From DATNFP01 sp035606335 (GTDB lineage Bacteria; Bacteroidota; Bacteroidia; Chitinophagales; Chitinophagaceae), in NCBI GenBank assembly GCA_035606335.1, contig DATNFP010000128.1:1-27653 (forward strand): a DNA stretch of 27,653 nt, read 5' to 3'. A program made the position numbers and the translations under genes. The notes beneath the pieces are model-generated. The model did not search any database. It was not told where the DNA came from and was given only the letters and a program-made list of their open reading frames with translations. How positions within the stretch are numbered: the stretch's first letter is position 1; each line of letters starts with the position of its first letter. This document shows positions 1-7,226 of this stretch, piece after piece.

Positions 1-1502
1 AAATGTGCTGAGTTATTTTGTTCCAGGAAAGGATTTGCTTCTTGGGGTTCTATTGGAAATTCATCAAGTATCTGACGAATGCGACTTACCTTTTCTTTCT
101 TCTGTTCCATCAATCTCAACCTTTCATCAGATGCCAGTCCTATTTGATGCCCTAAACCCGTAAGTCGTAGATCTGCATTGTCCTGTCTTAGCAAAGTCCT
201 ATACTCGGCACGGCTGGTAAACATTCTATACGGCTCGTCTGTTCCTTTATTAATAAGATCATCTATCAGTACTCCAATATATGCATCGCTCCTCTCCAAA
301 ACAACAGGTTCCTGTTCATTCACATTTCTATGTGCATTTATTCCGGCCATTAATCCCTGGCAGGCAGCTTCTTCATATCCGGTAGTTCCATTTATCTGCC
401 CCGCAAAAAACAGGTTTCGTATCAGTTTTGTTTCGAGGGTAAATTTTAGCTGTGTCGGGGGGAAATAATCATATTCAATTGCGTAGCCGGGACGGAAAAA
501 TTTACAATTTTCAAATCCAGGAACTAATCGCAAAGCTTTATACTGAACTTCCTCGGGCAATGATGTGCTGAAACCATTCACATATATCTCCACTGTATTC
601 CATCCTTCGGGTTCTACAAATAATTGATGGCGATCTCTTTCTGCAAAACGGCTTATTTTATCTTCTATGCTTGGACAATATCTTGGACCACTTCCTTTTA
701 TCCTCCCCTGATACATCGGTGATTTCTCAAATCCGGTTTTTAGTATATCATGAACTTCCTGGCTTGTATAAGTGATCCAGCAGCAACATTGAGCTTGTGA
801 TTTTATTTTTTCAATGGGTAAATACGAAAATCCTACTATTTCTTCATCTCCATCCTGTATCTCCATTTTGCTATAGTCCAGGCTGCGCCCATCTATTCTT
901 GGCGGGGTGCCTGTTTTCAGCCTTGCGCTTTCAAAGCCTAATTCCACCAGCTGTTCAGTAAGACCTGTTGCTCCTTTTTCTCCTATCCTGCCCCCTCCGA
1001 ATTGTTTTTCCCCTATATGGATCACTCCATTCAGAAATGTTCCATTAGTTAAAACTACCGCCTTCCCATGCACTTTTTGTCCCATTCCTGTCACAACGCC
1101 GACCGCCGTTCCACGTGAAACAATCAATTCTTTCACCATGTCTTGCCAAAAGTCGAGATTGGGTGTTTGTTCCAGCATCTCCCGCCAGGTTGCAGCAAAA
1201 AGCATACGGTCGTTTTGGGAGCGTGGGCTCCACATTCCCGGACCCTTAGATTTATTTAACATCCGGAACTGGATCATGCTCTTGTCACTCACAATACCGC
1301 TATATCCACCTAAGGCATCTATTTCTCTTACTATCTGACCTTTGGCGATACCGCCCATAGCAGGATTACAGCTCATTTGGGCAATAGTCTGCATATTCAT
1401 TGTTATCAACAGCACTTTCGAGCCCATATTAGCTGCTGCAGCGGCGGCTTCGCAGCCTGCATGACCAGCACCAACAACTATTACATCGTATTCGGGAAAC
1501 AT
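1..1502 (-). CDS. mnmG: tRNA uridine-5-carboxymethylaminomethyl synthesis enzyme MnmG (GidA), 3' end outside window
   Basis: The reverse strand is open from the ATG at 1502 to the left edge, giving about 500 of the roughly 620 residues usual for the family. With MnmE, this cytosolic FAD enzyme installs the (carboxymethyl)aminomethyl group on wobble uridine 34 of several tRNAs. The N-terminus carries the FAD-binding GAGHAG loop at residues 11-16, followed by the family block around CNPAMGG (45-51). GGGRIGEKGATG lies near 169-180 and KTGTPPRIDGRSLDY near 196-210. GPRYCPSIEDK places the probable catalytic cysteine at Cys276, equivalent to E. coli Cys277. The C-terminal MnmE/tRNA-binding helical domain is cut off by the window. 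A parS-like site is embedded in codons 128-132 and two more lie just upstream, matching the common mnmG-parS neighbourhood near replication origins. Identification is very secure from motif order; only the 3' end is unseen. Confidence 0.97.
   Translation of the reverse strand, partial: MFPEYDVIVVGAGHAGCEAAAAAANMGSKVLLITMNMQTIAQMSCNPAMGGIAKGQIVREIDALGGYSGIVSDKSMIQFRMLNKSKGPGMWSPRSQNDRMLFAATWREMLEQTPNLDFWQDMVKELIVSRGTAVGVVTGMGQKVHGKAVVLTNGTFLNGVIHIGEKQFGGGRIGEKGATGLTEQLVELGFESARLKTGTPPRIDGRSLDYSKMEIQDGDEEIVGFSYLPIEKIKSQAQCCCWITYTSQEVHDILKTGFEKSPMYQGRIKGSGPRYCPSIEDKISRFAERDRHQLFVEPEGWNTVEIYVNGFSTSLPEEVQYKALRLVPGFENCKFFRPGYAIEYDYFPPTQLKFTLETKLIRNLFFAGQINGTTGYEEAACQGLMAGINAHRNVNEQEPVVLERSDAYIGVLIDDLINKGTDEPYRMFTSRAEYRTLLRQDNADLRLTGLGHQIGLASDERLRLMEQKKEKVSRIRQILDEFPIEPQEANPFLEQNNSAH
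1107..1122. promoter_or_regulatory. parS: parS-like ParB-binding site inside mnmG
   Basis: The 16 bp read CGTTCCACGTGAAACA. This differs from the widely conserved parS form TGTTCCACGTGAAACA only at the first base. The site lies in the mnmG coding sequence and encodes Val-Ser-Arg-Gly-Thr (codons 128-132) on the minus strand. ParB/Spo0J family proteins bind such sites and load onto origin-proximal DNA. Binding is inferred, since parA and parB are not in the window. Confidence 0.75.
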
Positions 1503-1676
1503 AAGCACGCAAAGGTACATCTTAACATTTATTACCCAACCATAAATGCTATTAACTACGTCTATATAAATGAAAATGGAAAAGATTTACGGATTTCTTT
1601 GAATGTGCGAGTTTCCTACAGGCCCTATCTTTTTTCTGTATACCTAATGCCTTAAATAGATTGTTTTAGATTGGTG

Positions 1677-1704
1677 ATTAGGTGTTCCACGTGGAACACC
1701 TAAT
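1677..1704. promoter_or_regulatory. parS: parS site, 28-bp perfect palindrome
   Basis: The 16-bp core TGTTCCACGTGGAACA at 1683-1698 is a fully symmetric parS variant, and the symmetry extends without mismatch to 28 bp (1677-1704). It lies in the 298-bp gap between the divergent mnmG and the barrel-protein gene. Nothing else is obvious in that gap apart from presumed promoters. The same core recurs at 2522-2537, so chance is an unlikely explanation. Confidence 0.88.
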
Positions 1705-1800
1705 TAATTTTATAGCATGGCACAATTTTAACACTACTTTAGTCGTTCTATATAATAATTAACAAAATTAGTTTTTATACTTTTACTCAAATTCTTCTCT

Positions 1801-2472
1801 ATGGGCAAATCTCTCTGGTTTATAGCTATCCTCGTGTGTAGCTTAAGCGCAATGCAGGCTTATGGACAAGCAAAATCTTTAACACAAAAACATCGCACAA
1901 ACCACAAAACCCATGATTTAGCTATTGGCTTTCAGGCTGGAGCTCAAACGATGTTTACTCCAACTATTAATAGTCCTCATTTATTTGATAATCATAAATA
2001 CAATTTTACTAAGGGAGTTTACCTCAAAAAATACTGGGGCAATTACTTTGGACTTGAGGCAAGCGTTAATTACAGCAATATTCCAAAAATAGATATTTCA
2101 GAAAACAGAAATACTACTGGAAATCCAGGATTTACGCCTCAGGATAAAATATACACTATAACTATTCCTATAGTTATTCAATATTATATTTTGCCGAAAA
2201 GCTGCAAATTCAGACCATATATAGGCGCGGGAGCAGTTTATTGTAAAAATAATAACTTCTTTAGTCCTACTCCTCCCATTTCTGGAGATCTAATAAATCA
2301 ACCAAAGCCTTCTATTCAGTGTAACTCTTATATCAGCATTTCCGTTGTTCAGGGTATTACTTATGAAGTAAATACTAAGATTCAGTTCAACGAATCCCTA
2401 CACTTTGAACCAAAAAATAATTGTTGTAATAATACCCTTGGTTTAAGCCTGGGTGTTGGTTATAAATTATAA
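1801..2472 (+). CDS. Secreted outer-membrane beta-barrel protein (OmpW/PorT-like)
   Basis: The 223-residue product begins with a clear signal peptide: Lys3, then a hydrophobic stretch to about residue 20, ending at AYGQ. After it come alternating hydrophobic/polar strands typical of small Bacteroidota outer-membrane barrels, for example the turn FRPYIGAGAVY in the middle. The C-terminus LGLSLGVGYKL ends in a barrel-like strand. These features fit the OMP_b-brl/OmpW-like superfamily of about 200-residue porin-like proteins, whose ligands are mostly unknown. No enzyme motif is visible, so the specific role is unknown. The gene is flanked by parS sites and ends at its own terminator (2493-2520), so it is probably a single-gene transcript. 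The start is the only ATG preceding the signal peptide; no ribosome binding site is evident, as is common in this phylum. Confidence 0.75.
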   Translation: MGKSLWFIAILVCSLSAMQAYGQAKSLTQKHRTNHKTHDLAIGFQAGAQTMFTPTINSPHLFDNHKYNFTKGVYLKKYWGNYFGLEASVNYSNIPKIDISENRNTTGNPGFTPQDKIYTITIPIVIQYYILPKSCKFRPYIGAGAVYCKNNNFFSPTPPISGDLINQPKPSIQCNSYISISVVQGITYEVNTKIQFNESLHFEPKNNCCNNTLGLSLGVGYKL

Positions 2473-2492
2473 GATCGTTTTTGTGTTTTTTG

Positions 2493-2520
2493 AAGCATCC
2501 CAAATAGGATGCTTTTTCTT
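2493..2520 (+). terminator. Rho-independent terminator after the barrel-protein gene
   Basis: An 8-bp stem (AAGCATCC at 2493-2500, GGATGCTT at 2507-2514) closes a 6-base loop and runs into a T-rich tract. It starts 20 bp after the stop codon of the upstream gene. It also shows that the long upstream extension of the next reading frame is not translated. Confidence 0.85.
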
Positions 2521-2539
2521 TTGTTCCACGTGGAACAAA
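2520..2539. promoter_or_regulatory. parS: parS site, 20-bp perfect palindrome
   Basis: The core TGTTCCACGTGGAACA (2522-2537) is identical to the copy at 1683-1698, with symmetry extending to 20 bp. It sits between the terminator of the barrel-protein gene and the start of the amidohydrolase gene, in the promoter/leader region. It is the third parS-type site in 1.4 kb. Confidence 0.88.
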
Positions 2540-2566
2540 CAATATCTTAGTGCAAAACATTTCCTA

Positions 2567-4192
2567 ATGAAGCTATTCTTTTTACTCCTATTTCTTCCAT
2601 TTATGGCTGTCGCGCAAGAAAAAGTAGACTTAATTATTCATAATGCTACTATCTATTCTGTAAATGCTGCCTTCGATAAATATGAAGCAATGGCAATAAA
2701 AAACGGGGAAATTGCTAATATAGGAAGCGAAAAAGATATTCTCAACAATTATAAAAGTGATAATAAGGTAGATTGTAAAGGAAAATTTGTCTACCCAGGC
2801 TTTATCGATGCCCATTGTCATTTTAGTGGATACGCCTTAGAGCGATATTTATGCGATCTCAAAGATTTAAATTCTTATGCTGCCGTAATAAAAAAGGTTG
2901 TTGATTATGATAAAACAAATAAACTAAGCTGGATATTCGGGCGTGGTTGGGACCAGAACAGATGGAAGGTAAAAGAATTTCCCACAAAAGATACATTAGA
3001 TAAACTATTCCCTGGTAAAATTGTCATCCTGGAAAGGGTGGATGGACACGCCTTATTATGCAACCAAAAAACATTAGATCTCGCAGGCATTACTGTAGAT
3101 ACCAAAATAGAAGGTGGCGTGATAGAAAAGAAAAATGGAAAGCTTACCGGAATATTGATAGACAACGCAATGGACCTTGCTAAAAAGGTTATCCCCACAT
3201 TACCAGAAGACGCAGCAACTACCTATCTGAAAGAAGTGGAGGGTGAATGTTATGCAGATGGGCTAACCGGAGTAGTGGATTGCGGAGTTAAAAAATCTGT
3301 TATTGACCTTCTCAAAGAATTATATAACAATAATGAACTGGAAATAGGAAATACTTTACTCCTTGCCAATGATAAAGAAACATTTGATACTTATCTAAAA
3401 CAAGGCCCTCAGAAATATGGGCAATTACAAATCACAGGGATCAAACTTTATTCAGATGGGGCTTTAGGCTCAAGAGGCGCATGTCTTTTGCAAGATTATA
3501 ACGATAAACCCGGACATAGAGGATTAATCATTACTCCTGTAAAAGAAATGGAGGCTGTGGCCGCATTGGCAATAAAATATAACTGGCAATTATGTACCCA
3601 TGCTATCGGTGATAGTGCCAACAGAACAATGCTGCAACTCTATGCAAAATACCTCCAAAATAAAAATGACAGAAGATGGCGTATAGAGCATGCGCAGGTT
3701 GTAGCCCCAGCAGATCTACATTATTTCAAAGATTATTCTATCATTCCATCGGTACAACCAACTCATGCTATATCCGATATGCCCTGGGCTATAGACAGGC
3801 TGGGAAAAGAAAGACTACCTCATGCTTATGCTTATAAAGATTTACTACAGCAAAATGGCTGGGAGCCATTAGGAACAGATTTCCCGGTAGAAGCGATAGA
3901 TCCTTTAAAAACTTTTTATACTGCTGTATATCGCAAAAATGCTAAGGGTGAACCTAAAAATGGGTTCCTATATGAAAATGCGATTACAAAAGAAGAAGCT
4001 TTGAAGGGTATGACGATCTGGGCTGCAAAAAGTGTTTTCCGGGAAAATGAAAAAGGAAGTCTTGAAAAAGGTAAAGACGCTGATATAGTAATTTTAGACA
4101 GAGATATTATGGGTACAGAACAGGATGCCATTCATGCTAAAGTACTATATACAATAGTAAAAGGGGATATTAAATATAAGTATAATAAATAA
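2567..4192 (+). CDS. Secreted amidohydrolase, YtcJ-like (amidohydrolase family 3)
   Basis: The 541-residue product begins with a signal peptide (MKLFFLLLFLPFMAVAQ), so it should act in the periplasm or envelope. The frame is open further upstream, but that stretch holds a terminator and a parS site, so the ATG at 2567 is chosen. The metal-binding DAHCHF motif is at residues 81-86 (His83, His85). It is followed by GRGWDQNRW, SDGALGSRGA, CTHAIGDSANR, RIEHAQVV and GTDFPVEA, in the order seen in the YtcJ-like metal-dependent hydrolases of the N-acyl/amide type. The family's length is about 530-570 residues. These enzymes hydrolyse amide or ester-like bonds, but substrates are rarely known and the sequence does not identify one here. 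It converges with nadA, with a gap of 5 bp. Confidence 0.92.
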   Translation: MKLFFLLLFLPFMAVAQEKVDLIIHNATIYSVNAAFDKYEAMAIKNGEIANIGSEKDILNNYKSDNKVDCKGKFVYPGFIDAHCHFSGYALERYLCDLKDLNSYAAVIKKVVDYDKTNKLSWIFGRGWDQNRWKVKEFPTKDTLDKLFPGKIVILERVDGHALLCNQKTLDLAGITVDTKIEGGVIEKKNGKLTGILIDNAMDLAKKVIPTLPEDAATTYLKEVEGECYADGLTGVVDCGVKKSVIDLLKELYNNNELEIGNTLLLANDKETFDTYLKQGPQKYGQLQITGIKLYSDGALGSRGACLLQDYNDKPGHRGLIITPVKEMEAVAALAIKYNWQLCTHAIGDSANRTMLQLYAKYLQNKNDRRWRIEHAQVVAPADLHYFKDYSIIPSVQPTHAISDMPWAIDRLGKERLPHAYAYKDLLQQNGWEPLGTDFPVEAIDPLKTFYTAVYRKNAKGEPKNGFLYENAITKEEALKGMTIWAAKSVFRENEKGSLEKGKDADIVILDRDIMGTEQDAIHAKVLYTIVKGDIKYKYNK

Positions 4193-4197
4193 TATAT

Positions 4198-5211
4198 TTA
4201 TCCTCCTAGTCCAAATTGTTTACTTAATTCCAGCATTCTGTCTATAGGCTTTTTAGCAGCAATTCTTAATTCTTCATCCATGGTTATTTCCGGTCTTTCA
4301 TATTTCAGGCACAAATAAAGCTTTTCCAATGTATTCAGCTTCATATGAGGACAATCATTACATGCACATGAATTATCCGGAGGTGCAGGGATAAATGTCT
4401 TCTCAGGAGAATTTTGCCGCATTTGATGCAATATTCCGGTCTCTGTTGCCACGATGTAGCTTTGGCTGTCATCTGTCTCGGTATACTTCAGTAATTGTGT
4501 TGTAGAGCCTATAAAATCGGCCAGTCGTAATACAGGATCTTCACATTCGGGATGTGCTATCAATTTAGCATCTTTATGACGTTCCTTAAGCTTCGTTATC
4601 TTTTCAAAAGAAAATATCTCATGTACCATACAAGCCCCATTCCACAATACCATATTACGGCCTGTTTTCTTATTTATATACCCTCCTAAATTCTTATCAG
4701 GTGCAAATATTATTTTCTGATCTTTTGGCAAGCTCTCTACTATCATTTGAGCGTTTGAAGAAGTACAAATAATATCGCTCAATGCTTTAATACCTGCAGA
4801 ACAATTGATATAAGATATAACTAAATGATCAGGATGTTGCTCTTTAAACTTTTTAAATAATTGCGGCGGACAGCTATCACTTAATGAACAACCGGCTTTT
4901 AAATCTGGTATTAAAACCTTTTTACCAGGGTTAATGATCTTGGCAGTTTCTGCCATAAAATGCACTCCTGCAAAAACTATAATATCTGCCTTTGTCCTTG
5001 CTGCATTCTGCGCCAATCCTAAGCTGTCTCCTATGTAATCCGCGATATCCTGTATATCCGGTTCCTGGTAGTAATGTGCAAGTAGTACTGCATTCTTTTC
5101 TCTTTTCAGCTTCCCGATCTCTTCGAATAAATCAAGGGATGAATCTATTTCCAAATCTAAAAAACCTTTTTGATTTAAACTACTCACAGCAGATTCGAAA
5201 TGCACATCCAT
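4198..5211 (-). CDS. nadA: Quinolinate synthase NadA
   Basis: The 337-residue cytosolic enzyme condenses iminoaspartate with dihydroxyacetone phosphate to quinolinate in de novo NAD synthesis. The N-terminal LLAHYYQEPDIQDIADYIGDS block is diagnostic. Three cysteines expected to hold the [4Fe-4S] cluster can be placed: Cys108 (KAGCSLSDSC), Cys194 (NGACMVHEIF) and Cys287 (CNDCPHM). Length matches the family. NadB and NadC, the pathway partners, are not in this window. The gene is convergent with the amidohydrolase and its start faces the long AT-rich gap, so its promoter should lie within that gap. The ATG at 5211 gives a normal-length N-terminus. Confidence 0.97.
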   Translation of the reverse strand: MDVHFESAVSSLNQKGFLDLEIDSSLDLFEEIGKLKREKNAVLLAHYYQEPDIQDIADYIGDSLGLAQNAARTKADIIVFAGVHFMAETAKIINPGKKVLIPDLKAGCSLSDSCPPQLFKKFKEQHPDHLVISYINCSAGIKALSDIICTSSNAQMIVESLPKDQKIIFAPDKNLGGYINKKTGRNMVLWNGACMVHEIFSFEKITKLKERHKDAKLIAHPECEDPVLRLADFIGSTTQLLKYTETDDSQSYIVATETGILHQMRQNSPEKTFIPAPPDNSCACNDCPHMKLNTLEKLYLCLKYERPEITMDEELRIAAKKPIDRMLELSKQFGLGG

Positions 5212-5759
5212 AATAATAGTATTAAATAAATTTTTAAAAAAAGATTATTATTAATTAGGACTGTGGATTTGTGCAAACAAAAAACATATCCCTATTGCAA
5301 AATAAAACAAAGTATCTCATACACATCTTACTAAGAACTTATAGACATCTGAAAGTATTGCTATAATTGGATACTCACATAAGAATGTGGAATTGTGAAT
5401 TACTTCCAATGTTAGTAAATTGTTAAGTCTTAATATCGTAGATGGGTGTTGGTAAGTAGAGAAACACTGGAGAGAAATAAAAGTGACTTTTAGTTTTAAA
5501 CTGTTTAGAGCACAAAAGATAAATTTCTACAAAAGAAATACACAGTTGTTAACAGGGAAAAAGGATAAATAAATAATGAGAGTAAAATTATTTATAATGA
5601 GAGAACAATTGGTTTGATATAAAAAATTTTATACAAATAAATGCACCACTATTCACATAGGAGATGGATAAATAAAATATTATAAAGCAGCAATTACAAA
5701 AGAAAATAAATAGCTATTAATACTTGAATATGTTATTTATTTTTATTGCAAAAAATATT
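5212..5759. other. 548-bp AT-rich gene-free region, weak replication-origin candidate
   Basis: No plausible gene is present on either strand. G+C is about 26% over 5221-5700, against roughly 40-45% in nearby genes. Three 9-mers are one mismatch from the DnaA box TTATNCACA: TCATACACA (5317-5325), TAATTCACA on the reverse strand (5394-5402) and CTATTCACA (5649-5657). There is no perfect box. By a rough base-composition estimate about one such near-match is expected by chance, so the signal is weak. Short direct repeats are also present: ATAATGAGAG at 5573-5582 and 5594-5603, exactly 21 bp apart, and GGATAAATAAA at 5563-5573 and 5666-5676. The region must also hold the divergent promoters of nadA and the LamG gene. 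The parS sites nearby are the main reason to consider an origin. Confidence 0.3.
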
Positions 5760-6755
5760 ATGAAAAAACACCTACTTTCCTTAGTTCTGCTTTGCGCAGT
5801 TTTTACCGCACCCGCACAAACAGGTCTTATTGCTCATTGGGATTTTAATGGGGAATCAAACGATGTTTCAGGAAATGGACATACGGGCCACGCATTAAAT
5901 ACAATTGATACCACAGGCATGACAGGAGCTGTACACACTGCTTATTATTTTAATGGTACAAATAGTATAGTTACTGCTCCCTACAAGCCGGATCTTAATC
6001 TTACAAAATTTTCGATATGTGCTGTCCTAAAGCCTATCGGTTTTTATAGTGGCTCATGCCTTTCCAATACAATTTTTACAAGAGGACGAGAGTATCCGAT
6101 TGAGGGTGTCTATAGTTTGTACTTTACTAATGTAATAAATGAGTGTTCCACTTATGACTCATCAAAGGAATCATTTGGTTCAGAGGCAGGAACAGACAAA
6201 TCTGCTTCAACCATAACAGGATTTAATGATAGCCCATGGATATCAAAAAATGTTTGGTATAAGGTCGTTGTTACTTATGATAGCACATATTGGAGAGTAT
6301 ATGTAAATGGTGTATTCCTGGACTCTGTGGCAGGAGCTGGTTCTCCGATCGGTAATTCCACCGACAGTGTTTCAATCGGTATGAGTATATATGATGTGAT
6401 TAACGACCCAGCTTATCCATATAATTTTAAAGGATTTATTGATGATATCCGTCTCTACAACAGAGTGTTAAGCGACAGCGAGATTACTCATTATAGTCCT
6501 TTGGCAATTAATGATCCTGTCTCCCATAGAGCAATATCGGTTTATCCAAATCCAGCGTATAATGAAATAACAATAGAAAATTCTGAAAATAATACGGTAG
6601 CGATATATAATTCAATTGGTCAGAAAGTATATGAAGGTTATATAGCAAATCAAATCCAAAAGCTTGATATCAAAAACTTTACCAACGGCGTTTATATAAT
6701 GCAGATCACAAATTCAGCGGGATATAAAGAAAGTCTGCGTTTTATAAAAATGTAG
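5760..6755 (+). CDS. LamG-domain protein exported by type IX secretion
   Basis: The 331-residue protein starts with a signal peptide (MKKHLLSLVLLCAVFTAPAQ); an upstream in-frame ATG at 5724 would spoil it, so 5760 is preferred. Residues 21-245 form a LamG/concanavalin-like jelly roll. It opens with LIAHWDFNGESNDVSGNGHTG and closes with the typical GFIDDIRLYNRVLSDSEI. Residues 259-331 are a type A Por secretion sorting domain: VYPNP, then IYNSIGQKV, GVYIMQI and a basic end. The known family logic is export through the Sec system and the type IX machine, with removal of the C-terminal domain and release or anchoring at the cell surface. The LamG domain is often a carbohydrate- or protein-binding module; no catalytic domain is attached. 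Its partner or ligand is unknown. Confidence 0.9.
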   Translation: MKKHLLSLVLLCAVFTAPAQTGLIAHWDFNGESNDVSGNGHTGHALNTIDTTGMTGAVHTAYYFNGTNSIVTAPYKPDLNLTKFSICAVLKPIGFYSGSCLSNTIFTRGREYPIEGVYSLYFTNVINECSTYDSSKESFGSEAGTDKSASTITGFNDSPWISKNVWYKVVVTYDSTYWRVYVNGVFLDSVAGAGSPIGNSTDSVSIGMSIYDVINDPAYPYNFKGFIDDIRLYNRVLSDSEITHYSPLAINDPVSHRAISVYPNPAYNEITIENSENNTVAIYNSIGQKVYEGYIANQIQKLDIKNFTNGVYIMQITNSAGYKESLRFIKM

Positions 6756-6831
6756 AGTCTTCGTCTTTTCCCTTTGTCCTATTTTTAAGATCCGGGTTGT
6801 CTATAGATCATTAATAACTTAAAAACATTTT

Positions 6832-7194
6832 ATGAAAGAGTTTGCATTAATTTTCAGAGTACAACCAGATCTTGCGACCAATGTCAATCCCGCAGAGATG
6901 CAGCAAAGAATGACCAACTGGATGAACTGGATGGGAGGTATTGCTGCCAAGGATAAATTGGTGAGCAATGGCAACCGCCTTGGACTAAAAGGTTCCAAAT
7001 TGGTGGGTAAGGACAGTGTGGTTTCTGATGGACCATTTACTGAAGTAAAGGAATTCATTAATGGATATATTATCATCAGGGCTGATTTTGTTGATGCTGC
7101 TGTTGAAATCGCAAAAGAATGTCCTATAGTAGTAGGCGGTGGCGGAAGCGTAGAAGTACGCCCTCTGGTAGCAATGGATTATAATGAACAATAA
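6832..7194 (+). CDS. YCII/DGPF-domain protein, partner of the ECF sigma factor
   Basis: The 120-residue soluble protein matches the YCII-related family. It has an N-terminal strand EFALIFRV, WMNWMGGIAAKDKLVSNGNRLG near 32-53, the family signature SDGPFTEVKEFINGY near 64-78, and a C-terminal VEVRPL strand. The DGPF tetrapeptide gives this subfamily its name. Such genes lie next to ECF42-type sigma factors in many bacteria, and here the sigma gene begins 32 bp downstream on the same strand. The molecular role of DGPF proteins is not established; proposals include small enzymes or ligands whose genes are targets of the partner sigma factor. A strong terminator follows the stop codon directly. 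Confidence 0.93.
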   Translation: MKEFALIFRVQPDLATNVNPAEMQQRMTNWMNWMGGIAAKDKLVSNGNRLGLKGSKLVGKDSVVSDGPFTEVKEFINGYIIIRADFVDAAVEIAKECPIVVGGGGSVEVRPLVAMDYNEQ

Positions 7195-7196
7195 TT

Positions 7197-7222
7197 AAAG
7201 GCCGGCTTTTGCCGGCCTTTTT
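7197..7222 (+). terminator. Strong hairpin between the DGPF gene and the sigma gene
   Basis: A perfect 10-bp stem with a TTTT loop: GGCCGGC at 7200-7206 and GCCGGCC at 7211-7217, flanked by pairing AAA and TTT, with a five-T run at 7218-7222. It begins 3 bp after the DGPF stop codon and ends 4 bp before the sigma factor ATG at 7227. As drawn it is a classic intrinsic terminator. Because it abuts the sigma start codon, it may also limit read-through or translation of the sigma gene. Confidence 0.88.
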
Positions 7223-7226
7223 AATC

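Noticed and set aside
907..1655. Plus-strand open frames opposite mnmG
   Set aside because: They are shadows of the mnmG coding strand with no family resemblance.
2453..2566. N-terminal extension of the amidohydrolase reading frame
   Set aside because: It runs through an intrinsic terminator and a parS site, and the ATG at 2567 starts a clean signal peptide.
7209..7226. TTG start for the sigma factor
   Set aside because: It lies in the terminator loop and stem; the ATG at 7227 fits the family start.
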